From: CAZGCA01 sp964524145
Lineage (GTDB): Bacteria > Hydrogenedentota > CAZGCA01
DNA: 26,685 nt
Direction of reading: 5' to 3'
Assembly (NCBI GenBank): GCA_964524145.1
Contig: CAZGCA010000083.1
Location: 1 to 26,685 of the forward strand
The notes under the pieces were generated by a model that saw only the letters and a list, made by a program, of their open reading frames with translations, was not told where the DNA came from and did not search any database. Positions within the stretch are counted from its first letter, which is position 1, and each line of letters starts with the position of its first letter. This document shows, piece after piece, positions 1 to 7,249 of this stretch. A program made the position numbers and the translations under genes.

Positions 1-35
1 AGCACGGAAGAGATGGGAGATTGACTCGTCGGTTT

Positions 36-50
36 GAGGTCAAAGACCTC
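36..50 (-). terminator. Short perfect hairpin just after the PIG-L stop
   Basis: On the minus strand GAGGTC-TTT-GACCTC forms a 6-bp stem with a 3-nt loop, starting 1 nt past the stop codon. No U-tract follows, so it may be a 3' end stabiliser or Rho-type end instead of an intrinsic terminator. Bases 1-35 show nothing else. Confidence 0.3.
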
Positions 51-51
51 G

Positions 52-888
52 CTAGAGAGTACCTAAAGACCCTTCGTACTGCTGGTCGATGACGCATCGG
101 TCGCCGAGCGCTTCAGAGAGCGGGTCCTGATCGGCGGCGGAGAAGCCGAGGTGGTTGTGTCGTCGCCACCCTTCCGCATACTCGAAGACGCCGGACATCT
201 CGCCCATCTCCCGGGAGAGAGCCTCCATAGTGTCGAGATAGGCGTCGATTCCCTGGCTGGCATCGAGCCACTCTTTCTGGCTGCGGTGGCACGCCAGCAT
301 CTCGCGTTTGGCTTTCATGACCGCAGTCACGTCCACGTACTGGCCCGCGCGTACACGGCGTCGCAGCGGGTCTTTAAGCCCGGTGGGCAGGCAATGGTAG
401 AGGGTGACATCGTCGGAGATAGGAGGAACAGGCGGATCGCAACGAGCGTTGCGCATCCCCCGCGCGAACGCGGCGGTCACGCCGATGCGGCACGCGTTCA
501 TATGGTCCTCCATGTAGTCTGCAGGCGAATGGAGCAACAGTATACGCGGGCGTACCCGACGGACTACCGCCGTCACCTTGGCCACGATTTCGACGGTATG
601 AAAGATTTCGAGGTCGTTGGTGATGCTCTCGTGGTAGTGTGCGCCGAAAAGGTTGCACGCGTCGATGGATTCCTGTCTTCTTGTGGCGATTATCTGTTCC
701 GGCTCCTCGGTCTCCGTGCCGCAGTTCCCGTTTGCGATAGTCATGTAGTGAATGTCCCAGCCGAGCTCTTTGAGCAGAATGAGCGTGCCTGCCATCACGA
801 ACTCGATATCGTCGGGATGGGCGCCGATGGCGAGCGCCGACGCGGCGGCATGAGCCGTTTCGGTCTTGTTCTGGACGTTCTTCGCCAT
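52..888 (-). CDS. PIG-L (LmbE-like) family N-acetyl-sugar deacetylase
   Basis: This 278-residue protein belongs to the PIG-L/LmbE/MshB/BshB zinc deacetylase fold, whose members remove the acetyl group from N-acetylglucosaminyl substrates. The zinc-binding motif AHPDD is at residues 23-27 (ligands H24 and D27), and the likely third ligand is H129 in the PADYMEDH stretch. I placed the start at the ATG at 888 because the family begins just before the AHPDD strand. That ATG lies 1 bp after the stop of the NagB-like gene, and its Shine-Dalgarno sequence (AGGTGGAG) sits inside that gene's last codons, so translational coupling is likely. Longer in-frame starts up to 963 would run back into the NagB-like gene. 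The physical substrate is unknown. The pairing with a NagB homologue suggests deacetylation then deamination/isomerisation of an amino sugar, which is inference. Family assignment is firm; substrate is not. Confidence 0.9.
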   Translation of the reverse strand: MAKNVQNKTETAHAAASALAIGAHPDDIEFVMAGTLILLKELGWDIHYMTIANGNCGTETEEPEQIIATRRQESIDACNLFGAHYHESITNDLEIFHTVEIVAKVTAVVRRVRPRILLLHSPADYMEDHMNACRIGVTAAFARGMRNARCDPPVPPISDDVTLYHCLPTGLKDPLRRRVRAGQYVDVTAVMKAKREMLACHRSQKEWLDASQGIDAYLDTMEALSREMGEMSGVFEYAEGWRRHNHLGFSAADQDPLSEALGDRCVIDQQYEGSLGTL

Positions 889-889
889 T

Positions 890-1822
890 TCAGTGCATCT
901 CCACCTGGCACGTTCCGATGGCAGGCCGGTAGAAGTTGAACTGGACGTTGGGGTGGTCGGCAAGAAGGCTCATCGGCACGGCGCTATCGGGCATCCGTTT
1001 CGAGATCATGAACGTCGTGAGCCGCATGCCGAACGGGTTGTCGTGCATCCCCGCCTGCCATATCGATACCTTGCCGGCCTTCCAGGTTTCGACCGGCCCG
1101 ACGGTGATCGCCTGGGACGGCACGCCCGACACGACGCCGCCGCCGGAGGTTCGCGCGTTTTGCATGATGGTCATCGGATGGAGGTTCACGAGCCGCGTTG
1201 CGAGCTTCCGGTACTCCTCCGGCGAGGGAGGCGCATCCTTGTACGCTCCTTCCCGCTTCACGGGATCGTTGAACGCCCAGTGTTTGACGTCCCCCTGGCC
1301 GCCCTGCATGATGGCGCAACGTACCGAATCGTACGAGGCGCTGTAGGCTGCCAGGTCCCCCGCCGGGAAATGGATGTTGGCGTCCGGCATCTTCAGCTTG
1401 GCGTCGATACGGTCGAAACACAGCTCAGAATCTGCACGGGCAAAGGATAACGGGTGGTCGGCTGCCACTGCCTTGCCGTCGACGACCCATTCGTCCATCC
1501 CCCAGAAGTGGGCGTCCTTCTCGGCGAGGTTCAAACCCATAGCGTTGACCAGCCGGGCGACCAGAGGAAGCTGTTCGGTGGGCCCTATCGGGCCGCATAT
1601 GCCGGCGGGATTGTCCGGGGTGGACGCCGACCACGCCTCGATGTACTCCAACGCTTCCGCAAGGTAGAACTCTTCCAGGGTGTCGTAGAATACCACCCGG
1701 AACCCGTCGCGCGAGAGATCGAGAAGATCGTCCGCGGTCAGTCGTGCAACGTCATCTATCAGATCGTCATCCAGCGTCGTGTAGTCCCACCAATCCGGCG
1801 CCACCAAACTGAGTTTTCGCAT
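890..1822 (-). CDS. NagB-like glucosamine-6-phosphate deaminase/isomerase family protein
   Basis: This 310-residue protein is a divergent member of the NagB / 6-phosphogluconolactonase superfamily. Blocks recognisable in NagB order are a Gly-rich phosphate-loop-like segment (GICGPIGPTE), a DE motif (FWGMDEW), a block resembling the NagB GxDGHxAFNEP region (GGQGDVKHWAFNDP), and a later SGGGVVSGVPSQAITVG segment. The DGH is altered to GDVKH, so the exact chemistry may differ from that of NagB. The start at 1822 is set by a strong AAAGGAGG Shine-Dalgarno 8 nt upstream. The more distal start at 1876 lacks one. It is the first gene of a two-gene operon with the PIG-L deacetylase. NagB converts glucosamine-6-P to fructose-6-P and ammonia; whether this protein does the same is inferred from family and context only. 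Confidence 0.78.
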   Translation of the reverse strand: MRKLSLVAPDWWDYTTLDDDLIDDVARLTADDLLDLSRDGFRVVFYDTLEEFYLAEALEYIEAWSASTPDNPAGICGPIGPTEQLPLVARLVNAMGLNLAEKDAHFWGMDEWVVDGKAVAADHPLSFARADSELCFDRIDAKLKMPDANIHFPAGDLAAYSASYDSVRCAIMQGGQGDVKHWAFNDPVKREGAYKDAPPSPEEYRKLATRLVNLHPMTIMQNARTSGGGVVSGVPSQAITVGPVETWKAGKVSIWQAGMHDNPFGMRLTTFMISKRMPDSAVPMSLLADHPNVQFNFYRPAIGTCQVEMH

Positions 1823-1830
1823 CGGAACGC

Positions 1831-1838
1831 CCTCCTTT
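1831..1838 (-). promoter_or_regulatory. Ribosome binding site deciding the NagB-like start
   Basis: On the minus strand this reads AAAGGAGG, almost the full anti-16S complement, with 8 nt to the ATG at 1822. It is the reason for rejecting the longer in-frame start at 1876. Confidence 0.85.
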
Positions 1839-1877
1839 CGAACGGCATACTCACCACAAGAAGTCCAGCGCCCCATT

Positions 1878-1907
1878 ATGCTAGCACTTGTCCGAGCACC
1901 TACGCAA
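1878..1907 (-). promoter_or_regulatory. Weak sigma-70-like promoter candidate for the NagB/PIG-L operon
   Basis: On the minus strand TTGCGT (1902-1907) and TAGCAT (1878-1883) are separated by 18 bp. This would place a start near 1871 and give a leader of about 50 nt. The hexamers match only partly. An overlapping CATAAT at 1875-1880 has a worse spacer of 21 bp. Low confidence. Confidence 0.28.
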
Positions 1908-1976
1908 CAGGAAGACGAAGTGCACCGGCACCATTATCCGGCATACCACTCCGGCAATGCCTAGTCTGTTAAGGCC

Positions 1977-2006
1977 TCGACAGGCGGCAGAACGTCTTGA
2001 TACAAT
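1977..2006 (+). promoter_or_regulatory. Sigma-70-like promoter candidate for the radical SAM gene
   Basis: TCGACA (1977-1982), an 18-bp spacer and TACAAT (2001-2006) each match 5 of 6 consensus positions. It would give a leader of about 165 nt to the ATG at 2179. That leader is long, so a closer promoter is possible. Confidence 0.38.
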
Positions 2007-2178
2007 TACATCGGCCTGTACGGGACGGGCAAGCAGATATCCTGAATTGGACCCAAGTCGCGGGTCAACGAAGGCACCGTTGCTGAGAATCGGAGCCGTT
2101 TTCGAGCAGCGGCTGTTTCCGATGCCGTATTCGTTCGCCCTGAGCCGTTCATGGCATTGCTCTTATAGGAGAAGGTGG

Positions 2179-3684
2179 ATGAAGGTAGCCCTCGTACTGA
2201 TACAGAACGGTTTGCTAGCTCATGGTCTGCGAGTGTTGTCGTCGTGTCTGAAAGAGGCGGGGCACGAGACGGAACTCCTCTTTGTCATGGCGTCTTTTGA
2301 CGCGTCGTTGTACGAAAAGAAACTGGATTCCGTTATTGACAAGGTGAGCGATGCCGACATAGTCGGCATCTCCGTCATGAGCAATCTTGTTCCTCTTTCC
2401 AGGCGTTTGAGTCGTCGGTTGAGAGAGGAGGCGGGGAAGACTGTCATTTGGGGAGGGGCTCATCCAACGGTAATGCCCGAGGAGTGTATTAGGGAAGCCG
2501 ATTATGTTTTCAGAGGTGAGGCGGAGGTATCGCTCGTAAGGTTGCTCGATTACCTTGAAGACGGCGGCGACCCGTCCACAGCAGATATTCCTGGCGTGTG
2601 TACTGCTCGCCACGCAGGAATGACCGAGAACGTGCCGCCCGCTCCGCGTGCGGAGAACCTCGATGCCTTCCCGCTCCCTGACATTGACCTCAGTAGCCAG
2701 TACTACGTACCTGTCGACGAGTGCGATATCCGAAGAGTGACTCCGGAGATCTTCCGCCAACACGAGGCTCCCAAGGGAGCATACGGCCTGATGGTGACTC
2801 GCGGGTGCGTATACGCATGTTCCTATTGCATAAACAGCTTCTTGAATACGCTCCATGGAGGGGTCTCTCGCTTGCGGTACCGGTCTGCGGGCAAAGTCAT
2901 CGAGGAAATCGAACAAGCACGAGCGCTGCTCGGAATACAATCCGTCCGGATTGACGATGACGCGTTCATGATGATGCCGCTGGAGAGAATCCGGGAGTTT
3001 GCGGAACTCTACAGCAAGCGTATTGGCTTACCCATTTACAACTTTGGGGCATCATTGCTGGACATTTCCCAAGAGAAGATGCGCATTCTCGTGGACGCAG
3101 GAATGGTGTATATGCGGGTAGGGATTCAGAGCGCGAGCGAGTCAACCAGGCGCATGTACAACAGGCGTGGTTCGGTAGAGCAAATGCGTGAGGCGATGAC
3201 CACAGTAGAGAAGTTTATGCCAAGCATGGAGCCCCTGTCGTACGACATCATTGTGGACAATCCCTGGGAGCCGGATGTTGAATACGCTCGTACCCTTCGG
3301 TTCCTTGCCCGACTGAAAAAGCCCTACCGGCTTTTTGTCTACGCTCTGACGTTCTTTCCCGGTACGCCATTGTTCGAAAGGGCTGTTGAAGAGGGGCTGG
3401 TTTCTGACATTGAGCGGGACGTCTATGGGAAGGCATATTTCTTCATCAAGGATACGTACCTGAACCAGCTTCTTTTCCTGCTGCGCGAGCTGGCGCGTGA
3501 GGGGCGACCGTTTCCGCCTCTCTTGATGGACATACTCACATCCCGGCTGCTCCTTGACACCTTCATTGGGAAGAAGCTCTGCGTTCTGTTGAAGCTCTTG
3601 ATCAAGGTCGTCCGACGGTGTGTACGGGTCGAGCGGCAGGATGATTTGGCGGGCGGGATTATCCTCCGCATACTCACTGAATAA
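2179..3684 (+). CDS. B12-binding-domain-type radical SAM protein, substrate unknown
   Basis: This 501-residue protein has the layout of class B (cobalamin-type) radical SAM enzymes. An N-terminal Rossmann-like domain (about 1-150, with GISVMSN and WGGAHPTVMPEE segments) is followed by a radical SAM core with the CxxxCxxC iron-sulfur cluster motif at C210, C214 and C217. The usual DxHxxG cobalamin ligand motif is not visible: the matching stretch reads LIQNGLLAHGLRV. Cobalamin, if bound, may therefore be base-off without a His ligand. The start at 2179 is set by AGGAG 7 nt upstream; 97 more in-frame codons upstream look non-coding. The C-terminal part (about 430-501) is not recognised. It has no obvious operon partner. 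Codon use looks less GC-biased than in the next gene. Family members do methylations, rearrangements or ring closures, and nothing here identifies which. Confidence 0.85.
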   Translation: MKVALVLIQNGLLAHGLRVLSSCLKEAGHETELLFVMASFDASLYEKKLDSVIDKVSDADIVGISVMSNLVPLSRRLSRRLREEAGKTVIWGGAHPTVMPEECIREADYVFRGEAEVSLVRLLDYLEDGGDPSTADIPGVCTARHAGMTENVPPAPRAENLDAFPLPDIDLSSQYYVPVDECDIRRVTPEIFRQHEAPKGAYGLMVTRGCVYACSYCINSFLNTLHGGVSRLRYRSAGKVIEEIEQARALLGIQSVRIDDDAFMMMPLERIREFAELYSKRIGLPIYNFGASLLDISQEKMRILVDAGMVYMRVGIQSASESTRRMYNRRGSVEQMREAMTTVEKFMPSMEPLSYDIIVDNPWEPDVEYARTLRFLARLKKPYRLFVYALTFFPGTPLFERAVEEGLVSDIERDVYGKAYFFIKDTYLNQLLFLLRELAREGRPFPPLLMDILTSRLLLDTFIGKKLCVLLKLLIKVVRRCVRVERQDDLAGGIILRILTE

Positions 3685-3761
3685 AACCCATCACGCCCCG
3701 AAGCCTCGCTGAGTCATCTCCTTGCTGGCAAGCGCCGGCCCGTCCATGCGTCGGCCTCCGA

Positions 3762-3791
3762 TTGAACCATCCCGCGTTGTCTTAGTATGAT
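3762..3791 (+). promoter_or_regulatory. Sigma-70-like promoter for the URO-D-like gene
   Basis: TTGAAC (3762-3767), an 18-bp spacer and TATGAT (3786-3791). The predicted start near 3798 leaves a leader of about 24 nt containing the AGGAGG ribosome binding site at 3811-3816. Confidence 0.48.
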
Positions 3792-3821
3792 ACCGTCGAA
3801 AGCGCTGAATAGGAGGACGGC

Positions 3822-4904
3822 ATGACTTCAAGGGAACGATGGCTTGCAGCGTTGAGAAGTGAGCCGGTTGACCGGCTTCCGTTCTGGCCCAAGCTCAACG
3901 ACTCTTACGCGCCGTACCAGGAACCGCCATTCCGGAACATGAACGTTGACGATCTGCACGCATGGATCGGGAGCGACCGGCACGAGTGGGTCCCCGGCTG
4001 CGCGAGGACCGTGCGGGAGAAAACTTCGATCAGGACGTCCGAGAAGAACGGCGCACGGGTAACGCAGTACGTCACACCGGCGGGCACGCTTACGGCGGTG
4101 AGCCACTATGACACCGCGTCGAGGTCGTGGCATCCGGTCGAGTTCCCTGTCAAGTCGCGGGAGGATATCAGGATCATGTCGGCTGTCTTCTCCGACGCCG
4201 CGTGCGAGTTCGACAGCGACGAGTTCGAGACCGCCTCGGCAACGATACAGAGCATTGGAGAGGACGGCATCGCGACGACAGGGATAGGGGTGTCGCCGCT
4301 CATGGACTGGATCCAGCATCTGGCGGGCATCGAGAACGGCCATCTCATGCTGCATGACCACCGTGAAGACGTCGAGTCGCTGTTCGAAGCGATGCACGCG
4401 TTCCTGTGTCGTCGCGCCCGAGTGATAGCAGACAGTTGTCCGGCCCCTGTGGTTTATTCGGTTGAAAACACGTCCACGACGTTGATCTCTCCGGACCTTT
4501 TCCGCCGGTACTGCTACAAACACCTCATGGACTACGGAAACATTGTGTCGTCAGCAGGCAAGTTGCACGTCCTGCACATGTGCGGCCACCTGAAAGAAGT
4601 CCTCGCAGACGTCGCCGAACTGCCCGCCGTTGCCATCGAGGCGTTCACCTCACCGCCCGTCGGCAACACAACGTTCAAGAATGGGCGCGACGCCTGTCCG
4701 GACACGTGTCTGATCGGCGGCACAAACGCCACTCTCTGGACAAAGCCAGCGGAGGCGATCTTCGGCCGGATCGAGCAGGATCTAGACGAGCTGCCGCACC
4801 ACCGCGGGATCGTCGTTACATCAGCCGGGGTCATGCCGCCGCTCTGCAGCACGGAGACCATCAAAGAGGTCGGCGAGCTGGTAAGAAACCATCCGGTTTC
4901 GTGA
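3822..4904 (+). CDS. Uroporphyrinogen decarboxylase (URO-D/MtaA-like) family protein
   Basis: This 360-residue single-domain TIM-barrel protein starts MTSRERWLAALR, as URO-D-like and corrinoid methyltransferase (MtaA/CmuA-type) proteins do. Its size matches the family. The HxC half of the family's zinc motif is present as H252-M-C254 (LHMCGH). The third ligand of the MtaA group, usually Cys in an SAGC motif, is Val337 here (SAGV), with C342 five residues on. Haem-pathway HemE is less likely because the N-terminal substrate-binding Arg pattern of HemE is not evident. Such stand-alone homologues are common in environmental bacteria, often beside corrinoid proteins, and none is visible here. The start has AGGAGG 5 nt upstream. 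Likely role: methyl or carboxyl transfer to or from an unknown substrate, inferred from the family. Confidence 0.85.
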   Translation: MTSRERWLAALRSEPVDRLPFWPKLNDSYAPYQEPPFRNMNVDDLHAWIGSDRHEWVPGCARTVREKTSIRTSEKNGARVTQYVTPAGTLTAVSHYDTASRSWHPVEFPVKSREDIRIMSAVFSDAACEFDSDEFETASATIQSIGEDGIATTGIGVSPLMDWIQHLAGIENGHLMLHDHREDVESLFEAMHAFLCRRARVIADSCPAPVVYSVENTSTTLISPDLFRRYCYKHLMDYGNIVSSAGKLHVLHMCGHLKEVLADVAELPAVAIEAFTSPPVGNTTFKNGRDACPDTCLIGGTNATLWTKPAEAIFGRIEQDLDELPHHRGIVVTSAGVMPPLCSTETIKEVGELVRNHPVS

Positions 4905-4913
4905 CCTCATGGC

Positions 4914-4943
4914 TGGACGTGGTGATCTGATTCGTTGTAGAAT
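4914..4943 (+). promoter_or_regulatory. Weak promoter candidate before the lipoprotein gene
   Basis: TGGACG (4914-4919), an 18-bp spacer and TAGAAT (4938-4943). The -10 matches well and the -35 poorly. It would serve the gene at 5008. Confidence 0.28.
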
Positions 4944-5007
4944 ACGGCTCTGGATGCAATGATAAACACCAAGCCGATGCATGGAACGAGTGAACGCTGG
5001 ACGTAAG

Positions 5008-5943
5008 ATGAGTTGTCAAGTGAACCGTAGGGGAGTGTGGTTGTGTGTTCTCTTGTGCGTTGCGTTGAGCGCGTGCTCGAAGCAAGAGGGGAAGGGTGCG
5101 ATGGGATCTGAGTTCGATATCGAAACGGCTCCGGCGGTGGACGTTCCGGGGTGGCGGCTGGAAGAGACATCGCTGATCGACAACAGCGGCGACCTGTTCA
5201 TGTATATGGACGGTGCGGGCGAGATCTACCTTGCTTACGGGTTCAAAAAGCTGGCGGTCGCGGAGTACAGCGGTCCGTGCCGGATAATCGTCGAGGTCTA
5301 CGACCAGGGCACGAGCGAGGACGCGTTCGGCGTGTATTCGTTCGACCCGTCGAAGGACGACGCGGGCGTCGGGACGGAGTCGTCGTACGGCAAGGGGTCT
5401 CTCAGGTTCTGGAAAGACAAGTATTTCGGGCGTATTGTCGCCGAGATGGACTACGAGAACGCGCAAGAAGATATCCTGAACGCCGGCGGGCAGATTGCCG
5501 CGAAGATCCGGAGCGAAGGGCCGAAACCGGATATGCTCAAGCTTGTCCCCGCGGAGTTCGAGCTGGCGGAAGGGCCGACCTTCTTCCATGCGCACGCCAT
5601 ACTGAACGCGACATTCTATCTCGCCGACGACAACATACTCGAGCTCGGCCCCGAGACCAACGCGTTAACGGGCCGGGTTGCGTTCGACGGCGGGAAGGTC
5701 CGGGTTCTGCTTGTAGAGTATCCGACCGTCGAGGCTGTTAGCGGGGCGGCGTCAAGCTTCTCGAAAAGCTACCTCGAAGGAGAGCGCGAACTCAAGCCGG
5801 GCGAGGTGACGGCGCTTGAACTCGAGAACGGCGAGTGGAACGCGTTCCTGCTCAAGGGAAACCGTTTCGCTGCGGTGTTCGAAGGCCGGACTGAGAACAT
5901 CACGACTCTCCTCGACCAGCTCGCAACGCACCTGAACGACTAG
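5008..5943 (+). CDS. Secreted lipoprotein resembling DUF6599 proteins
   Basis: This 311-residue protein has a lipoprotein signal peptide: RR near the N-terminus, a hydrophobic stretch and the lipobox LSAC with the acylated Cys at position 23. The mature part contains YMDGAGEIYLAYGFKKL, then a strand with AFGVYSFD and a G.LRFWKDKYFGRI block. I associate this pattern with DUF6599, a family of unknown function in environmental bacteria. A second half (about 185-311) looks like another alpha/beta repeat. The start is uncertain: ATG 4981 and ATG 5008 are both in frame and neither has a strong Shine-Dalgarno sequence. I chose 5008 because it gives a standard-length signal peptide. It ends 24 bp from a convergent gene. 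Function unknown; probably anchored in the outer or inner membrane. Confidence 0.72.
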   Translation: MSCQVNRRGVWLCVLLCVALSACSKQEGKGAMGSEFDIETAPAVDVPGWRLEETSLIDNSGDLFMYMDGAGEIYLAYGFKKLAVAEYSGPCRIIVEVYDQGTSEDAFGVYSFDPSKDDAGVGTESSYGKGSLRFWKDKYFGRIVAEMDYENAQEDILNAGGQIAAKIRSEGPKPDMLKLVPAEFELAEGPTFFHAHAILNATFYLADDNILELGPETNALTGRVAFDGGKVRVLLVEYPTVEAVSGAASSFSKSYLEGERELKPGEVTALELENGEWNAFLLKGNRFAAVFEGRTENITTLLDQLATHLND

Positions 5944-5967
5944 CTCGCGTTACACACCCCGATCGTG

Positions 5968-7140
5968 TTACCGGGCTGCCCTCGCAGCATAATCTCCGAG
6001 CACGTCATTGATGGCCTCAAGGACGTGGGGGTTCGTTTCCTTCTCGGCTGCCTCGCGCAGCGCCTGCAACGCGAGGCGCTGTTGCGCTGTGTTGGGATAC
6101 GGCACGATGTCGAACACCAAGCGGACATTCTTGTTAGCGTGTGCAGCAAGCGATCCCACAGCATGAACCCGAAATCGCGGGTCGGCATGCCTCAGGAGCA
6201 CCTCGCTCGCAACGTATTGTGATTTCCGGATCGTTATAGCAAGTGAACCTATCTTGTCTAACGCATTCTTCACCTCCTGAGCCTCGCGAGCATAGAGGCT
6301 TGATCGCACTGAATCTTCGGCATTGGCGTAGCATCGACTTAGCCCCTCCAAAACTGTTCTTGTGGAGTTGTACAGCAGGCGATGGTCGTCGTACAGGAAG
6401 GCATCGAGCGGGAATTGCCGCCACTTTCCAGCGATGCCACTATCCTCAGGGAGAACCCCACGGGTCAGATCCAGTGCCTGCCTTAGTAAGAACTCCTCGT
6501 AGCTAGGCCGCGACAGCTCAGATGCGAGCCGATAGTTGAGCGCGAGTTCCGCCTCGTAGAGCGCTATCGCTTTCTCAGTCTCCCAAGCAATCTCGCACCG
6601 TATCGCTTCACGCACAAGAGCCTCCTGAATCGTGGCGTAACAGTGCTTTGACTTCCAGGGCGACTCAAGACCGAATACGCAGTTGTGAAGCTGCGCCGCT
6701 TGAACGAGCAGTTCGTTGTCCTCGGTGGAAAGAACTCTTCCCTCGGAAAACCGTCTCCATTGTGGTGGAATCGACACTGTTGCGCCTTCAGGAAGCGGCC
6801 CATATCCCGTCGCGAACATACCGAGAAGCTGCCAGAAACGTCCGAAGATAATAAGACGGTAGCCGGTTCCGTCATCGATCGACTTTGCGAGCTTCTCATA
6901 TATCTCCGCGGCGTTGCCTTCCTTTGTGGGAGGGGTGGGGAGCAGCTTCTCAAGAGGCGTCTTGAAGCCAAACGGCTCGAAGGTCGATGGCGGAAGCGGG
7001 GTTCCCGCGCACGGGTCAGCAGGTTCCAGCGTGCCGATGAGCAGGTAGGCTCCGAACAGCACGAACGGAACGCACATGCAGACGTAGTACCACAGCCCGA
7101 AGCCGTGTCTCGGTTGTCTCCGGTCGGACTTTTGCTTCAT
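5968..7140 (-). CDS. Membrane-anchored protein of unknown function, helical C-terminal repeats
   Basis: I do not recognise this 390-residue protein. A basic N-terminus is followed by one membrane segment (about residues 16-38), giving an N-in, periplasmic-out topology. The rest is mainly helical. Residues about 150-300 are a TPR-like or all-helical stretch, with an EIAWETEKAIALYEAELAL segment. Residues about 310-390 (SEVLLRHADPRFRVHAVGSL and EKETNPHVLEAINDVLG) read like HEAT-type repeats. The start at 7140 is the only one that keeps the whole membrane segment. No Shine-Dalgarno is present, and a consensus promoter ends only 9 bp upstream, which predicts a leaderless mRNA. It converges with the DUF6599-like gene. 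Codon use seems less GC-biased than in flanking genes. Confidence 0.75.
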   Translation of the reverse strand: MKQKSDRRQPRHGFGLWYYVCMCVPFVLFGAYLLIGTLEPADPCAGTPLPPSTFEPFGFKTPLEKLLPTPPTKEGNAAEIYEKLAKSIDDGTGYRLIIFGRFWQLLGMFATGYGPLPEGATVSIPPQWRRFSEGRVLSTEDNELLVQAAQLHNCVFGLESPWKSKHCYATIQEALVREAIRCEIAWETEKAIALYEAELALNYRLASELSRPSYEEFLLRQALDLTRGVLPEDSGIAGKWRQFPLDAFLYDDHRLLYNSTRTVLEGLSRCYANAEDSVRSSLYAREAQEVKNALDKIGSLAITIRKSQYVASEVLLRHADPRFRVHAVGSLAAHANKNVRLVFDIVPYPNTAQQRLALQALREAAEKETNPHVLEAINDVLGDYAARAAR

Positions 7141-7149
7141 GGCACAACC

Positions 7150-7180
7150 ATTATAGGTGCGCGAGGTATTGGGGTGTCAA
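7150..7180 (-). promoter_or_regulatory. Consensus sigma-70 promoter, predicted leaderless mRNA
   Basis: On the minus strand TTGACA (7175-7180) and TATAAT (7150-7155) are both perfect, with a 19-bp spacer. The ATG at 7140 begins only 9 nt after the -10 element, so the expected transcription start lies 2-4 nt before the start codon. Confidence 0.65.
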
Positions 7181-7249
7181 GCGAAAACGTCTCTGAGTAT
7201 TGTCAGGGGAAACAGCCCTCCCCAGCGTGGAGCCCTTGCGGACCTGGAA

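Larger units (their letters stand above)
1823..2178. other. Divergent intergenic region (356 bp)
   Basis: The region separates the minus-strand NagB/PIG-L operon from the plus-strand radical SAM gene. It holds one promoter candidate for each direction. It also contains three CCGGCA hexamers (starting near 1925, 1939 and 1951) and a small GACCC/GGGTC hairpin (2050-2066) in the radical SAM leader. The reading frame from 1888 is open into the radical SAM gene, but the predicted residues do not look like a domain. I see no cobalamin-riboswitch-like boxes despite the B12-type domain downstream. Confidence 0.5.

Noticed and set aside
1888..2178. 97 extra in-frame codons before the radical SAM start
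   Set aside because: No domain-like residues and no ribosome binding site upstream, whereas ATG 2179 has AGGAG at correct spacing. The stretch also holds the promoter candidate.
2007..2178. Possible cobalamin riboswitch in the radical SAM leader
   Set aside because: No B12-box-like GCCACTG sequence or matching long stems could be found by eye.
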